A stretch of 40,321 nucleotides of DNA from Moraxellaceae bacterium. Lineage in GTDB: Bacteria > Pseudomonadota > Gammaproteobacteria > Pseudomonadales > Moraxellaceae. The notes below the pieces were generated by a model. That model had not been told where the DNA came from. It worked only from the letters and a program-made list of their open reading frames with translations, and ran no database searches. The stretch spans positions 1 to 40,321 of the forward strand of contig JAJFBF010000029.1 in the NCBI GenBank assembly GCA_020697295.1, read 5' to 3'. Positions 10,377-21,025 of the stretch are shown here, one piece after another; positions within the stretch are counted from its first letter, which is position 1, and every line of letters begins with the position of its first letter. A program made the position numbers and the translations under genes.

Positions 10377-12089
10377 TCATGCCACCCGCTTGATGGCGCT
10401 CTTTTCGATCTGGCGAGTGATGACCCACTGCTGCGCGATCGAGAGGACGTTGTTCACTACCCAGTACAGCACAAGGCCGGCGGGGAACCACAGGAACATG
10501 AAGGTGAACACGATGGGCATCAGCTTCATGATGCGCGCCTGCATCGGATCGGCCGGCGCCGGGTTCAGCGCCGTCTGCGCCATCATCGAGGCGCCCATCA
10601 GCAGCGGCAGCACGAAGTAGGGATCCATCACCGACAGATCGTTGATCCACAGGATCCAATCGGCGTGACGCAACTCGACCGACTCCATCAGCGTCCAGTA
10701 CAGGGCGATGAATACCGGCATCTGCACCAGGATCGGCAGGCAGCCGCCCAGGGGATTGATCTTCTCTTTCTTGTACAGGTCCATCATCGCCTGCGACATC
10801 TTCGCGCGATCATTGCCGTGCACTTCACGCAGGCGCGTGATTTCCGGCGTCACCCGGCGCAGATGCGCCATCGACTTGTAGCTGGTCGCGGACAGCTGGA
10901 AGAAAGCCGCCTTCACCATGATGGTGAGGATGACGATGGCCCAGCCCCAGTTGCCCACCACGCCGTGGATCTTCACCAGCAGCCAGAACAGGAACTGCGC
11001 GATAAACCAGAGGATGCCGTAATCCACGGTCAGCTCGAGGCCATCCGAGATCTTCTCGAGCTTGTCCTGGATCTTGGGGCCGACATAGAGCGAGGCGCCG
11101 ACCGACTTGCTCTGCCCCGGCGCCACCGCGACTTCAGGGCCGGTATAGACCATGAAGTTCTCACCGGTCTGGGTGTTCACGCGCGTGGTGAAATGATTGG
11201 AGGCCTTCGCATCCGGCACCCAGGCGGTGACGAAGTAATGCTGCACCATCGCAATCCAGCCGCCGGTGGCGCTGACCTTGACCGGCTCTTCCGCCATGTC
11301 GCTCAGTGCGAGCTTGTTATAGGACTTCTCGGGCGACCACCAGGCCGCGCCAAGGAAAGTCGACATGCCAAAGCCCTGGTTGGCCGCGCTCGGGTCGACA
11401 CTGTTGTCGCGCTTGAGCTGGCCGAACATCATGCCCTTCCAGGGCGCGGCGCCGGCGTTGACGATCTCGTAGCGCACATTCACCAGGTAATTGCCGCGCT
11501 GGAATTCGTAGATCTTGCGGACAGTCACGCCGTTCACTTCCGGCAGCTCGAGCGCCACCTGCAGGGACTGCTCGCCTTCCTTCAGCTCATAGGCAGGAGC
11601 GGCGACCCGGTATTGCGGACGTCCTGCCGGGTTGGCATCGGGGCCGTTCTCGCCGATCAGGCCACTCTGCGCCACGTGCGTGAGCGCGGCGGAATTATCG
11701 AGCAGGACAAAAGGCTTCGGGCTGTCGTTGGTCTCGGTGTAGCCCGGCAGCGCGGCGCGAACGAGATCACCACCGGTGAGATCAATCTGCACATCCAGCA
11801 CATCCGTCTTCACGCTCACGAGCGCGCCCTTGCCGGAGGTGGCAGCAAGATCCGCGGCGGCGGCGGCCTTTGCCGGAGCCACCGGAATATCGCTGTTGGA
11901 CTTCGCTGCATCAGCGGGCGGGGCGGCCGGCAGTTCCCCCGCAGGCGCGGCGCCGGCGCTGTCCGCGCGCGTGGCCGGGGCTTGCTGGGCTTGCTGGGCT
12001 TGCTGCCCATAGTCCTTCTGCCAGTTGATAAGCAGGAAGTAGCCAACGACGGCCATCGCAACAATCAGCAGGGTACGGCGAAATTCCAT
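10377..12089 (-). CDS. yidC: Membrane protein insertase YidC
   Basis: YidC inserts and folds inner-membrane proteins, alone or with SecYEG. The 570-residue protein has the gram-negative layout. It starts with an N-terminal membrane anchor (MEFRRTLLIVAMAVVGYFLL) and a Gln/Ala/Pro-rich linker of about 80 residues. A large periplasmic beta-sandwich domain (P1) follows. Next comes the conserved five-helix core starting near ILWFIAQFLFWLL, with the KSMAHLRRVTPEI cytosolic hairpin. The ATG at 12089 was chosen over a far-upstream in-frame start (12179) that would overlap yidD and add no membrane sequence. It starts two bases after the yidD stop, so the two genes are tightly coupled. Confidence 0.97.
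   Translation of the reverse strand: MEFRRTLLIVAMAVVGYFLLINWQKDYGQQAQQAQQAPATRADSAGAAPAGELPAAPPADAAKSNSDIPVAPAKAAAAADLAATSGKGALVSVKTDVLDVQIDLTGGDLVRAALPGYTETNDSPKPFVLLDNSAALTHVAQSGLIGENGPDANPAGRPQYRVAAPAYELKEGEQSLQVALELPEVNGVTVRKIYEFQRGNYLVNVRYEIVNAGAAPWKGMMFGQLKRDNSVDPSAANQGFGMSTFLGAAWWSPEKSYNKLALSDMAEEPVKVSATGGWIAMVQHYFVTAWVPDAKASNHFTTRVNTQTGENFMVYTGPEVAVAPGQSKSVGASLYVGPKIQDKLEKISDGLELTVDYGILWFIAQFLFWLLVKIHGVVGNWGWAIVILTIMVKAAFFQLSATSYKSMAHLRRVTPEITRLREVHGNDRAKMSQAMMDLYKKEKINPLGGCLPILVQMPVFIALYWTLMESVELRHADWILWINDLSVMDPYFVLPLLMGASMMAQTALNPAPADPMQARIMKLMPIVFTFMFLWFPAGLVLYWVVNNVLSIAQQWVITRQIEKSAIKRVA
11980..12005. repeat. 9-bp tandem repeat in yidC coding Gln-Gln-Ala units
   Basis: GCTTGCTGG occurs nearly three times in a row. 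On the coding strand it gives repeated Gln-Gln-Ala in the periplasmic linker just after the first YidC membrane helix. It keeps the reading frame, so slippage would change only linker length. Confidence 0.75.
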
Positions 12090-12091
12090 GA

Positions 12092-12346
12092 TCAGGGGCC
12101 TTTGCCAGCGCGCGCGGTAGCGCGCAGGGAAAATTCTTGGGGAACGGGATCGAGTCCGCCTTCCGCCCAGGGGTGACAACGCATCAGGCGATGGGTAGCC
12201 AGATACGCCCCTTTCAGCGCGCCGAAACGGGAGAGGGCTTCAATGGCATAGGCGGAGCAGGTGGGATAAAAACGGCAGTGCGGCGCCATCAGCGGGCTGA
12301 TGGCGACCTGGTAGAAGCGAATCGGGAGGATCAGAAGGATCTTCAT
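12092..12346 (-). CDS. yidD: Membrane protein insertion efficiency factor YidD
   Basis: YidD is a small membrane-associated protein that helps YidC-dependent insertion. The 84-residue product begins [19 protein letters not shown], a probable amphipathic or membrane-associated helix. It carries the family hallmark [15 protein letters not shown] and the later HRLMRCHPW motif. The ATG overlaps the rnpA stop by four bases (ATGA), which fixes the start better than an upstream in-frame codon. It precedes yidC by two bases. The rpmH-rnpA-yidD-yidC order is standard. Confidence 0.95.
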   Translation of the reverse strand: MKILLILPIRFYQVAISPLMAPHCRFYPTCSAYAIEALSRFGALKGAYLATHRLMRCHPWAEGGLDPVPQEFSLRATARAGKGP

Positions 12347-12735
12347 GCCTCGGTTCCGCTGCCGGCTGGCCGGGAACTGTCCATCTTCCGGCGCAAGCGC
12401 TTCCATGCCTGGACCAGGGCCGCATGCAAGTCGGCGCTGGGTAGGTTGGCCAGGTCCTGCCGGGCCATGAAAATCACATCGGCGGCAGGGAGGGTGGCCA
12501 GATGCCGGCGGAAGCTGTCGCGGACGACACGCTTGAGCCGGTTGCGATCCACGGACCGCCGCACCTTTTTCTTGGCGATGACCAGTCCCAGGCGGGCATG
12601 GTCACTACCGTTGGGACGCACCAGCAACAGGAATCCGGACTCGCCAACCTTGAGTCCGGCGCTGTCAAAGACGGCCTGGAATTCCGCGGGCCGCAGCAAG
12701 CGGCAGGTGCGCGGAAACCTGCAGGGCGTGTCCAA
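12343..12735 (-). CDS. rnpA: Ribonuclease P protein component
   Basis: RnpA is the protein subunit of RNase P and helps the catalytic RNA cut 5' leaders from tRNA precursors. The 130-residue protein shows the N-terminal [12 protein letters not shown] segment and the RNA-binding signature [14 protein letters not shown], followed by the [12 protein letters not shown] strand. The only start that fits the family N-terminus is a TTG at 12735, nine bases after the rpmH stop; the nearby GTG is out of frame. No clear Shine-Dalgarno is visible, so re-initiation after rpmH is likely. The C-terminus extends somewhat beyond the E. coli length with a basic tail. Confidence 0.95.
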   Translation of the reverse strand: MDTPCRFPRTCRLLRPAEFQAVFDSAGLKVGESGFLLLVRPNGSDHARLGLVIAKKKVRRSVDRNRLKRVVRDSFRRHLATLPAADVIFMARQDLANLPSADLHAALVQAWKRLRRKMDSSRPAGSGTEA

Positions 12736-12744
12736 GCACCGGGG

Positions 12745-12882
<138 letters not shown>

Positions 12883-12930
12883 CTATGCTCGAAAATTGAA
12901 CAAAATCCGACCGGGTCGGAGAGGGCGGCC

Positions 12931-12959
12931 ATTCTAGGCAGCCTCGGGCCAATTGGCAA
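12931..12959 (-). promoter_or_regulatory. Sigma-70 promoter for rpmH-rnpA-yidD-yidC
   Basis: On the leftward strand, TTGCCA (12954-12959) and TAGAAT (12931-12936) are separated by exactly 17 bases, each one or two changes from consensus. The -10 element ends about 51 bases before the rpmH ATG. This is the best promoter match in the window. Confidence 0.75.
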
Positions 12960-13042
12960 TGGGCAGTTTCTGACCCCGCCCCCGGGGGTCGCATGCCGAG
13001 CCGCACCGCGGCGAGGCGGATTCCGCCCTGCCCTGCCCTCTC

Positions 13043-13087
13043 TCTTAAATAGGTTTATATATAGACAAGAGCTTCTTCTATTAGCTC
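13043..13087. other. Candidate DNA unwinding element of oriC
   Basis: An AT-rich stretch containing TTAAATAGGTTTATATATAG stands out sharply against the GC-rich flanks and lies 11 bases from the first DnaA box. A second AT-rich run lies at 13107-13154 between boxes 1 and 2, so either could be the melting site. Confidence 0.45.
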
Positions 13088-13097
13088 CGGCCCCGCT

Positions 13098-13106
13098 TGT
13101 GGATAA
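13098..13106 (-). promoter_or_regulatory. DnaA box 1 (perfect)
   Basis: TGTGGATAA, the reverse complement of the consensus TTATCCACA, next to AT-rich DNA on both sides. Confidence 0.85.
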
Positions 13107-13177
13107 GCTTCTTTTATTGATAAAAATCAGGTGTTTAGAAATAAGCAAAAATTGTGTCGGAATGGGGTCGGGAGCTA

Positions 13178-13206
13178 TTGAAAAGTCAGGTGGTCTTGTG
13201 GATAAC
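13178..13206 (+). promoter_or_regulatory. Probable dnaA promoter
   Basis: TTGAAA (13178-13183) and GATAAC (13201-13206) are separated by 17 bases, five and four matches to the sigma-70 consensus. Transcription would start about 110 bases before the dnaA GTG. The -10 overlaps a perfect DnaA box, as expected for autoregulation. Confidence 0.5.
13197..13205 (-). promoter_or_regulatory. DnaA box 2 (perfect), overlapping the dnaA promoter
   Basis: TGTGGATAA, in the same orientation as box 1 and 99 bases from it. It covers most of the proposed dnaA -10 hexamer (13201-13206), so DnaA binding here would be expected to block transcription. Confidence 0.85.
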
Positions 13207-13254
13207 TTGCACCCTTCTTTCTGTCCCCAGAGTTCGCCCCTTTCTCAAGGGCAT

Positions 13255-13263
13255 TCATCCACA
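13255..13263 (+). promoter_or_regulatory. DnaA box 3 (one mismatch, opposite orientation)
   Basis: TCATCCACA differs from TTATCCACA at one position. It lies in the proposed dnaA leader, opposite in direction to boxes 1 and 2. Confidence 0.5.
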
Positions 13264-13323
13264 GGCTTTCGTGAGCCTCCGGGACAGGGTTTTACTCGTG
13301 TTTTTGCTGTTCAGGATGATGTT

Positions 13324-14712
13324 GTGGCGATCTGGCCTGGCTGTATGGAGCGCCTGCAGGACGAACTTCCGCAGAACCTCTTCAATATGTGGATCCGGCC
13401 ATTGCAAGCCGAGGAAGGTGCCCGGAAGCTCAAGCTGCTGGCCCCGAATCCCTTCTTTGTGCGCCATATTGCCGACAAGTATCTCAGCCGGATCCGTGAG
13501 CTCGTCCTCGATTTGAGCCATGGCCAAATCGACCAGGTGAGCCTGGAGGTCGGTAATCGTCGTGACAACGAAGCCCATGCGGCTCCCGTGGCGCCGCCCC
13601 GCGCAATGCAGTCCCACGCCCATGTATCCCATGCGCATTCGCACCTGGCGGGCAGTGGGCCGTCGCCGGTGGACTCTCTGCCGCGCTTGTCCAGCAACCT
13701 GAATCCGCTGTTTACCTTTGAGAACTTCGTTTCCGGCAAGTCTAACCAGCTGGCTTTCGCCGCTTGCCACCAGGTCGCCGAAAAACCGGGCAGTACCGGC
13801 CACAACCCGCTTTTCATCTACGGACCGACGGGCCTGGGTAAAACACATCTGATGCATTCTGTAGGGAATGCAGTACTGCGTGCCAATCCGAACGCCCGTA
13901 TCCTGTACATTACCTCCGAGCGGTTCGTAGGTGATTTCGTGACGGCACTGCAGCGAGACTTGATGAATGATTTCAAGCGGCTGTATCGCTCGCTTGATGT
14001 ACTGCTGATTGACGATATCCAGTTCTTCGCCGGCAAGGGCGGATCGCAGGAGGAGTTCTTCCATACATTCAATGCCCTCCTCGAGGGCTCTCGCCAGATC
14101 ATCCTGACTTCAGACAAATTTCCAAGAGAAATCAATAACTTGGATGAAAGACTGAAGTCCCGCTTCGCGTGGGGCCTGACTTTGCAGGTCGAGCCGCCGG
14201 AGCTGGAGACGCGAGTGGCCATCCTCATGAAGAAAGCCGAGCAGAATGGCGTGATCCTGCCGCAGCCGTCCGCTTTCTTCGTGGCCCAGCATGTCCAGGC
14301 CAATGTCCGCGAGCTGGAGGGGGCCCTCAACAAGGTCATCGCCACCGCCCGCTTCAAGGGCAAGCCGGTGGATCTCGACCTGGTGAAGGAGGCATTGAAG
14401 GATGTGCTGGCGGTGCGCGCCAAGCAGATCAGCATCGACAATATCCAGAAGGTGGTGGCGGAGTATTACCGCATCCCCTTGCGTGAGCTGACGGGCAAGA
14501 AGCGCAACCGCTCCTATGCCCGACCCCGGCAGGTGGCGATGGCGCTGTCCCGGGAACTCACCTCGCACAGTTACCCGGAAATCGGCCAGGCCTTTGACGG
14601 ACGGGATCACTCCACGGTGATCCATGCCTGTGAAAAAATTGACGACCTGAAACGCTCCGACCCCAATATGGCTGAGGACTACAACAATCTCCTCCGCTTG
14701 CTACAGGCATAA
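13324..14712 (+). CDS. dnaA: Chromosomal replication initiator protein DnaA
   Basis: DnaA is the AAA+ ATPase that binds DnaA boxes, melts oriC and loads the DnaB helicase. The 462-residue protein (E. coli has 467) has domain I with MERLQDELPQNLFNMWIRPL, a variable linker (about residues 85-125) with an unusual His cluster, and the AAA+ domain with Walker A GPTGLGKT (167-174) and Walker B LLIDDIQF (Asp230-Asp231). Domain IV carries the DNA-reading motif GRDHSTVIHAC near the C-terminus. The open frame runs far upstream, but the GTG at 13324 is the best start: AGGA sits seven bases before it and the N-terminus AIWPGCMERLQDELP aligns with the family. It is first in dnaA-dnaN-recF-gyrB. Confidence 0.97.
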   Translation: MAIWPGCMERLQDELPQNLFNMWIRPLQAEEGARKLKLLAPNPFFVRHIADKYLSRIRELVLDLSHGQIDQVSLEVGNRRDNEAHAAPVAPPRAMQSHAHVSHAHSHLAGSGPSPVDSLPRLSSNLNPLFTFENFVSGKSNQLAFAACHQVAEKPGSTGHNPLFIYGPTGLGKTHLMHSVGNAVLRANPNARILYITSERFVGDFVTALQRDLMNDFKRLYRSLDVLLIDDIQFFAGKGGSQEEFFHTFNALLEGSRQIILTSDKFPREINNLDERLKSRFAWGLTLQVEPPELETRVAILMKKAEQNGVILPQPSAFFVAQHVQANVRELEGALNKVIATARFKGKPVDLDLVKEALKDVLAVRAKQISIDNIQKVVAEYYRIPLRELTGKKRNRSYARPRQVAMALSRELTSHSYPEIGQAFDGRDHSTVIHACEKIDDLKRSDPNMAEDYNNLLRLLQA

Positions 14713-14729
14713 CATCCAAGGAAGCCAAG

Positions 14730-15833
14730 ATGAAACTGTCCATTTCGCGTGATCAACTTCTCAAGCCGCTGCAGCAGGTTTGTGGTGTGGTGGAAAAGCG
14801 CCAGACCCTGCCCGTGCTTGCCAACGTCCTGCTGGTGGTTGACGCCGGCAAGCTGTCGCTGACCGGCACCGACCTGGAAGTGGAACTCGTGGCCAAGGCC
14901 GAGCTCAACGGTGAGTTTGGCGACGGCGAGATCACCGTGCCTGCCCGCAAGCTGCTGGATATCTGCAAGTCCCTGCCGGCCAGCGCCGAGATCGAACTGC
15001 GCATGGATGGCCAGAAGCTGGTCCTCAAGTCGGGCAAGAGCCGCTTTACCCTGACCACCCTGCCGGCCAACGAGTTCCCCAACCTCGAGGAAGGCATTGG
15101 CGCGTTCAGCTTCACCATCAGCCAGAAGGCTCTGCGCAAGCTGATCGAGAAGACCTCCTTCGCCATGGCCCAGCAGGATGTGCGCTACTACCTGAACGGC
15201 ATGCTCTTCGAAGTCACCGGTAACCGCCTGCGCACGGTCTCGACCGATGGCCACCGCCTGGCCATGTGCGACGCCGAGGCCCGTACCGACAGCAGTGATC
15301 GCATGCAGGTCATCGTCCCCCGCAAGGGCGTGCACGAGCTGGCCCGCCTGCTGACCGAAGACGATGGCGAGGTCACCCTGACCCTGGGCACCAACCATAT
15401 CCGCGCCACGGTCGGTAATGTCTCCTTCACCTCCAAGCTCATCGACGGCAAGTTCCCCGATTACGAGCGTGTCCTGCCCAAGGGCGGCGACAAGATCGTG
15501 CTGGCCAATCGTGAAGAGCTGCGCCAGTCCCTGCAGCGCGCCTCCATTCTGTCTAATGAGAAATACCGCGGCATCCGCCTGCAGCTGACCCCGGATCTGC
15601 TGCGCCTGCAGGCCAACAACCCGGACCAGGAAGAAGCGGAAGAAGATGTCACCGTGGAATACGCCGGCGCCTCCCTGGAAATCGGTTTCAACGTGCAGTA
15701 CCTGATGGACGTGCTGGGCGTGCTCGAAACCTCGACGGCCAAGATCACCCTCGGCGATTCCAACAGCTCCGCCCTCCTCCAGGATGCGGACAGCGCCGCG
15801 GCCTTGTACGTTGTCATGCCGATGCGCCTGTAA
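14730..15833 (+). CDS. dnaN: DNA polymerase III beta sliding clamp
   Basis: DnaN forms the ring-shaped dimer that tethers DNA polymerase III and other partners to DNA. The 367-residue length matches the family (366 in E. coli). Recognisable parts are the N-terminus MKLSISRDQLLKPLQQVCGV, the RYYLNGMLFE segment in domain 2, TDGHRLA, and the conserved C-terminal VMPMRL, which forms part of the partner-binding pocket. AAGGAAG precedes the ATG. It follows dnaA by 17 bases and recF follows by 20, so the genes form one transcript. Confidence 0.98.
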   Translation: MKLSISRDQLLKPLQQVCGVVEKRQTLPVLANVLLVVDAGKLSLTGTDLEVELVAKAELNGEFGDGEITVPARKLLDICKSLPASAEIELRMDGQKLVLKSGKSRFTLTTLPANEFPNLEEGIGAFSFTISQKALRKLIEKTSFAMAQQDVRYYLNGMLFEVTGNRLRTVSTDGHRLAMCDAEARTDSSDRMQVIVPRKGVHELARLLTEDDGEVTLTLGTNHIRATVGNVSFTSKLIDGKFPDYERVLPKGGDKIVLANREELRQSLQRASILSNEKYRGIRLQLTPDLLRLQANNPDQEEAEEDVTVEYAGASLEIGFNVQYLMDVLGVLETSTAKITLGDSNSSALLQDADSAAALYVVMPMRL

Positions 15834-15853
15834 GCCTGCGGCCTGACTCCCTG

Positions 15854-16930
15854 ATGACGATCTCACGACTGGAGATTGCAAATGTCCGTAATCTCCAGTC
15901 GGTTTCCCTCCTGCCCCATCCCCTGCTGAATCTCTTTGTCGGCCAGAATGGCAGCGGCAAGACCTCCGTTCTCGAAGCCCTCCACCTGCTGGGCCTTGGC
16001 CGCTCCTTTCGCTCCGGCCGTGTCCGTCGCCTGATCAATGACGAGGCCAGTGCCTGTACGGTCTTTGCCGCTTTTGACGAGGGCGGCAATGCGGGCATCC
16101 AGCGCGCCAGCAATGGCGAGTCGGCGTTTCGCCTCGACGGCCGCGCCAACATCAATCTGGCGGACATTGCTCATCGCTTGCCCCTGAGCCTGCTGGATCC
16201 GGCATCCTTTGCCGAGATGCAGGAGGGCTCCAAGCCCCGCCGTTCCCAGCTCGACTGGGGAGTGTTCCACGTGGAACATCGCTTCTACCCGGCTTGGGTG
16301 CGTTACCAGCGGGCCCTCAAGCAAAGGAATTCTCTCCTCAGATCGGGTAACATTCAGCCCCTTGAGTCCGGCGTGTGGGATCGGGAGTTGGCGGAGACCG
16401 CGGCCCTGCTGAACGACTTCCGGCGCTCGCATCTCGCCGGCTGGCAGCCGGTATGGCAGCGGGTGGCGGCCAGCTTTCTGCCCGACTTTCCCTTGCAGCT
16501 CGAGTATGTGCCGGGCTGGGATACGGAGCAGTCGCTGGAGACTTTGCTGTCGGAGTCCTGGCATCGGGACCAGGAACGCGGGCATACGCAGATCGGTCCC
16601 CATCGGGCGGATTTGCGCATCAAGCTGGGCAACGCCCCGGCGGATGAAGTGCTCTCCCGGGGCCAGCTCAAGCTGGCGCTCTGTGCCCTCAAGCTGTCCC
16701 AGATCACGGTACTGCGCGAGGCCGGCATCCAGAGCCTGATCCTGATCGATGATCTGGCCTCGGAGCTGGATGCCGGGGCCCGGGCCCGGCTGCTGGCGTA
16801 TCTGGCCGGGACGGGGGCGCAAACGTTTATTACGGCCATTGAGGCCGAAGGCCTGCTGGAAGACCTCCGGCAGCGTGAACAAGGGTTCAAGATGTTCCAC
16901 GTGGAACATGGAACCATCAGGGAACACTGA
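15854..16930 (+). CDS. recF: DNA replication and repair protein RecF
   Basis: RecF is an SMC-like ATPase that with RecO and RecR loads RecA at gaps and helps restart stalled forks. The 358-residue protein shows Walker A GQNGSGKT (30-37), the ABC-type signature LSRGQLKLALCALKL and Walker B LILIDDLASELDAG. Two perfect parS sequences lie within the coding region in the same reading phase. They encode Phe-His-Val-Glu-His at residues 138-142, next to DWGVFHVEHRF, and again at 348-352, close to the C-terminus. The second falls in a short tail past the usual end of the ABC core. The start codon has no strong Shine-Dalgarno, so expression probably depends on coupling with dnaN. Confidence 0.97.
   Translation: MTISRLEIANVRNLQSVSLLPHPLLNLFVGQNGSGKTSVLEALHLLGLGRSFRSGRVRRLINDEASACTVFAAFDEGGNAGIQRASNGESAFRLDGRANINLADIAHRLPLSLLDPASFAEMQEGSKPRRSQLDWGVFHVEHRFYPAWVRYQRALKQRNSLLRSGNIQPLESGVWDRELAETAALLNDFRRSHLAGWQPVWQRVAASFLPDFPLQLEYVPGWDTEQSLETLLSESWHRDQERGHTQIGPHRADLRIKLGNAPADEVLSRGQLKLALCALKLSQITVLREAGIQSLILIDDLASELDAGARARLLAYLAGTGAQTFITAIEAEGLLEDLRQREQGFKMFHVEHGTIREH
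16263..16278. promoter_or_regulatory. parS: parS site 1 (inside recF)
   Basis: TGTTCCACGTGGAACA is a perfect 16-base palindrome and matches the Pseudomonas-type parS core. It lies about 2.9 kb right of the dnaA start and is read within recF as Val-Phe-His-Val-Glu-His. ParB encoded at 2023-2922 is the expected ligand. Confidence 0.93.
16893..16908. promoter_or_regulatory. parS: parS site 2 (near the 3' end of recF)
   Basis: A second identical copy of TGTTCCACGTGGAACA lies 630 bases from the first, in the same codon phase, encoding Met-Phe-His-Val-Glu-His near the RecF C-terminus. No other CACGTG in the window is flanked by the full palindrome. Confidence 0.93.
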
Positions 16931-17023
16931 CTGGACGGCGTTTCCGCCCGGTCAGGGAAGGATCTAGAGCATCTATCTCGTCGTGTCGCGCGATGGCGCA
17001 GCGAATGAGTGACTGGAGAGTAA

Positions 17024-19462
<2,439 letters not shown>

Positions 19463-19534
19463 CCGCAGCCACGGCCTTCCCCGGGCCGTTTGGCAGGGAC
19501 TCTGGAAGGGGTCTGCCTGGCAAGGCTGTCACCG

Positions 19535-19568
19535 CATGCAAAAGGCCCCTTTCGGGGCCTTTTGCATG
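19535..19568. terminator. Strong terminator after gyrB
   Basis: A perfect 15-bp stem (CATGCAAAAGGCCCC with GGGGCCTTTTGCATG) carries a TTTC loop. The T run lies inside the stem on both strands, so it can also stop the leftward DUF2238 gene that ends at 19645. Confidence 0.88.
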
Positions 19569-19644
19569 TCCGGGGCCAGCACAGGCCCCAGGGCGGGACA
19601 TCGCCCGGGTTGGCGGAGACTCGCAAGCCTGTCCGGGGCCCGGA

Positions 19645-20292
19645 TCAGGGCCTAACGGCTACCCTGTGAGTGAGTGCATACATGCGATAGAGCCTTAGCT
19701 GTACCAGCATGAGCAGGCCGCCGAGGCTGGCCAGGGCCATGTCCTTCTGGGCATCCCAGATATCCCCCTGCGTGCCCAGGTAGGCCGCCCCCAGCTCCCC
19801 GCCGAAGAACTCTGCCGCCTGCCACTCAATCAGCTCGTAGACCAGCGAGGTGGCCATGATGAACTCCAGCGGGAACCAGTAGCGCCAGCCGCCCCGAACC
19901 GGGTGGGCGCCGCCGGTGAACCACTCCTGCACCGGCAGGAACAGCAGATAGCCCCAGAGGAAGTGGATGACGCGGTCGAAGTTGTTGCGTTCCCAGCCCA
20001 GCAGATCGTTGAAGGAAAGGCCGAAGGCCTGCTGGCCCCAGGCCTCGTAGGGCACCAGGGAGTAGGTGTAGTGGGCGCCCAGGGTATGCAGCAGGCCGAA
20101 CAGCAGGAGCAGGGTCCAGGCGGGGGCGGACAGGGGGAAGCGCTGGCGGCCGGCGAGGAGCAGGCCGGCGACGACCCCGGTCAGGGCGTTCTCCAGCAGC
20201 CAGTCGGCCCGGTCATAGGGGCGCAGCGCCAGGAGCAGCCAGCAGCCCAGGAAAACGGCCCAGAGGGAGCGGATATACAGCCGTTGCGTCAT
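19645..20292 (-). CDS. DUF2238/YjdF-like inner-membrane protein
   Basis: The 215-residue product is very hydrophobic, with about six membrane helices, and has features of the DUF2238 (YjdF) family. These are an HTLGAHYTYSLVPYEAW segment, the motif ERNNFDRVIHFLWGYLL, and a YELIEWQAAEFFGG stretch followed by GTQGDIWDAQKDMALASLGG. The acidic and histidine residues in these membrane segments are conserved in the family, but its function is not known. The ATG at 20292 was chosen because AGGGG lies five bases before it; an upstream extension adds only low-complexity residues. It is divergent from the nuo operon and convergent with gyrB. Confidence 0.82.
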   Translation of the reverse strand: MTQRLYIRSLWAVFLGCWLLLALRPYDRADWLLENALTGVVAGLLLAGRQRFPLSAPAWTLLLLFGLLHTLGAHYTYSLVPYEAWGQQAFGLSFNDLLGWERNNFDRVIHFLWGYLLFLPVQEWFTGGAHPVRGGWRYWFPLEFIMATSLVYELIEWQAAEFFGGELGAAYLGTQGDIWDAQKDMALASLGGLLMLVQLRLYRMYALTHRVAVRP

Positions 20293-20442
20293 GGTGACCC
20301 CTGCGGTGGTGGCCGGCGCGGACCCTGCCCTTCCCGGGCTGTCCCTCAACCAGCTGAGCCCGATCCTAGCAAACCCCCCGCTAAATTCTTGATCTGCCTC
20401 AGACCCGCGTCGAAAAGGATGCAAATCAGGCCCTTACCCGGC

Positions 20443-20448
20443 TAGAAT
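20443..20448 (+). promoter_or_regulatory. Possible -10 element for the nuo operon
   Basis: TAGAAT differs from the sigma-70 -10 consensus at one position and lies 136 bases before nuoA. No good -35 hexamer is seen at the right distance, so an activator-dependent promoter or a different start is possible. I see nothing else clear in 20293-20583. Confidence 0.3.
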
Positions 20449-20583
20449 TCCCGCCCAGCATGTCTCGACCCGTGGTTCCGGGCCGAGGCCGTGGCGCATC
20501 GTTCACAAAGGCGTGTCGAGAGCTCTTCCACACCTGGCAGGCGATGGGCTACCCATTTCACGTTCTTGCCAGGACATTCCCGC

Positions 20584-21012
20584 GTGACCCCAACCGCTTT
20601 CTCGCCCGATTACTGGTCTCTCGCCATCTTCATCATTGGCGTGATTGGCATGTGCTGTTTCATGCTCTTCGTTCCCGTCTGGCTTGGCGGCCGCACCTGG
20701 GGTCGCGCCAAGAACGAACCCTTCGAGTCCGGCGTCGTCGGCCAGGGCACCGCCCGCCTTCGCTTCTCCGCCAAGTTCTACCTGGTGGCGATGTTCTTCG
20801 TCATCTTCGACGTCGAAGCCCTCTTTCTCTATGCCTGGGCGGTTTCCGCCAAGGAAGCCGGCTGGCTCGGCTTTATTGAAGTCACCATTTTCATTCTGAT
20901 CCTGCTGGTCGGCCTCATCTACTTGTGGCGCCTGGGTGCGCTCGAGTGGGCGCCGGAAGCCCGTCGCCGTCGCGCCGCGCAGCAGAAGTCCGAATCGGCC
21001 GGCATCTACTGA
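20584..21012 (+). CDS. nuoA: NADH-quinone oxidoreductase subunit A
   Basis: NuoA is a membrane subunit at the junction of the membrane and peripheral arms of complex I, near the quinone site. The 142-residue protein has three hydrophobic helices and the conserved loop after the first helix, with [34 protein letters not shown] split across the loop and second helix. The GTG at 20584 was selected because the family N-terminus ([11 protein letters not shown]) follows directly and AGGA lies nine bases upstream; the upstream open frame has no such features. It opens the nuo operon and precedes nuoB by 13 bases. Confidence 0.93.
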   Translation: MTPTAFSPDYWSLAIFIIGVIGMCCFMLFVPVWLGGRTWGRAKNEPFESGVVGQGTARLRFSAKFYLVAMFFVIFDVEALFLYAWAVSAKEAGWLGFIEVTIFILILLVGLIYLWRLGALEWAPEARRRRAAQQKSESAGIY

Positions 21013-21025
21013 ATCGAGACCCGTC

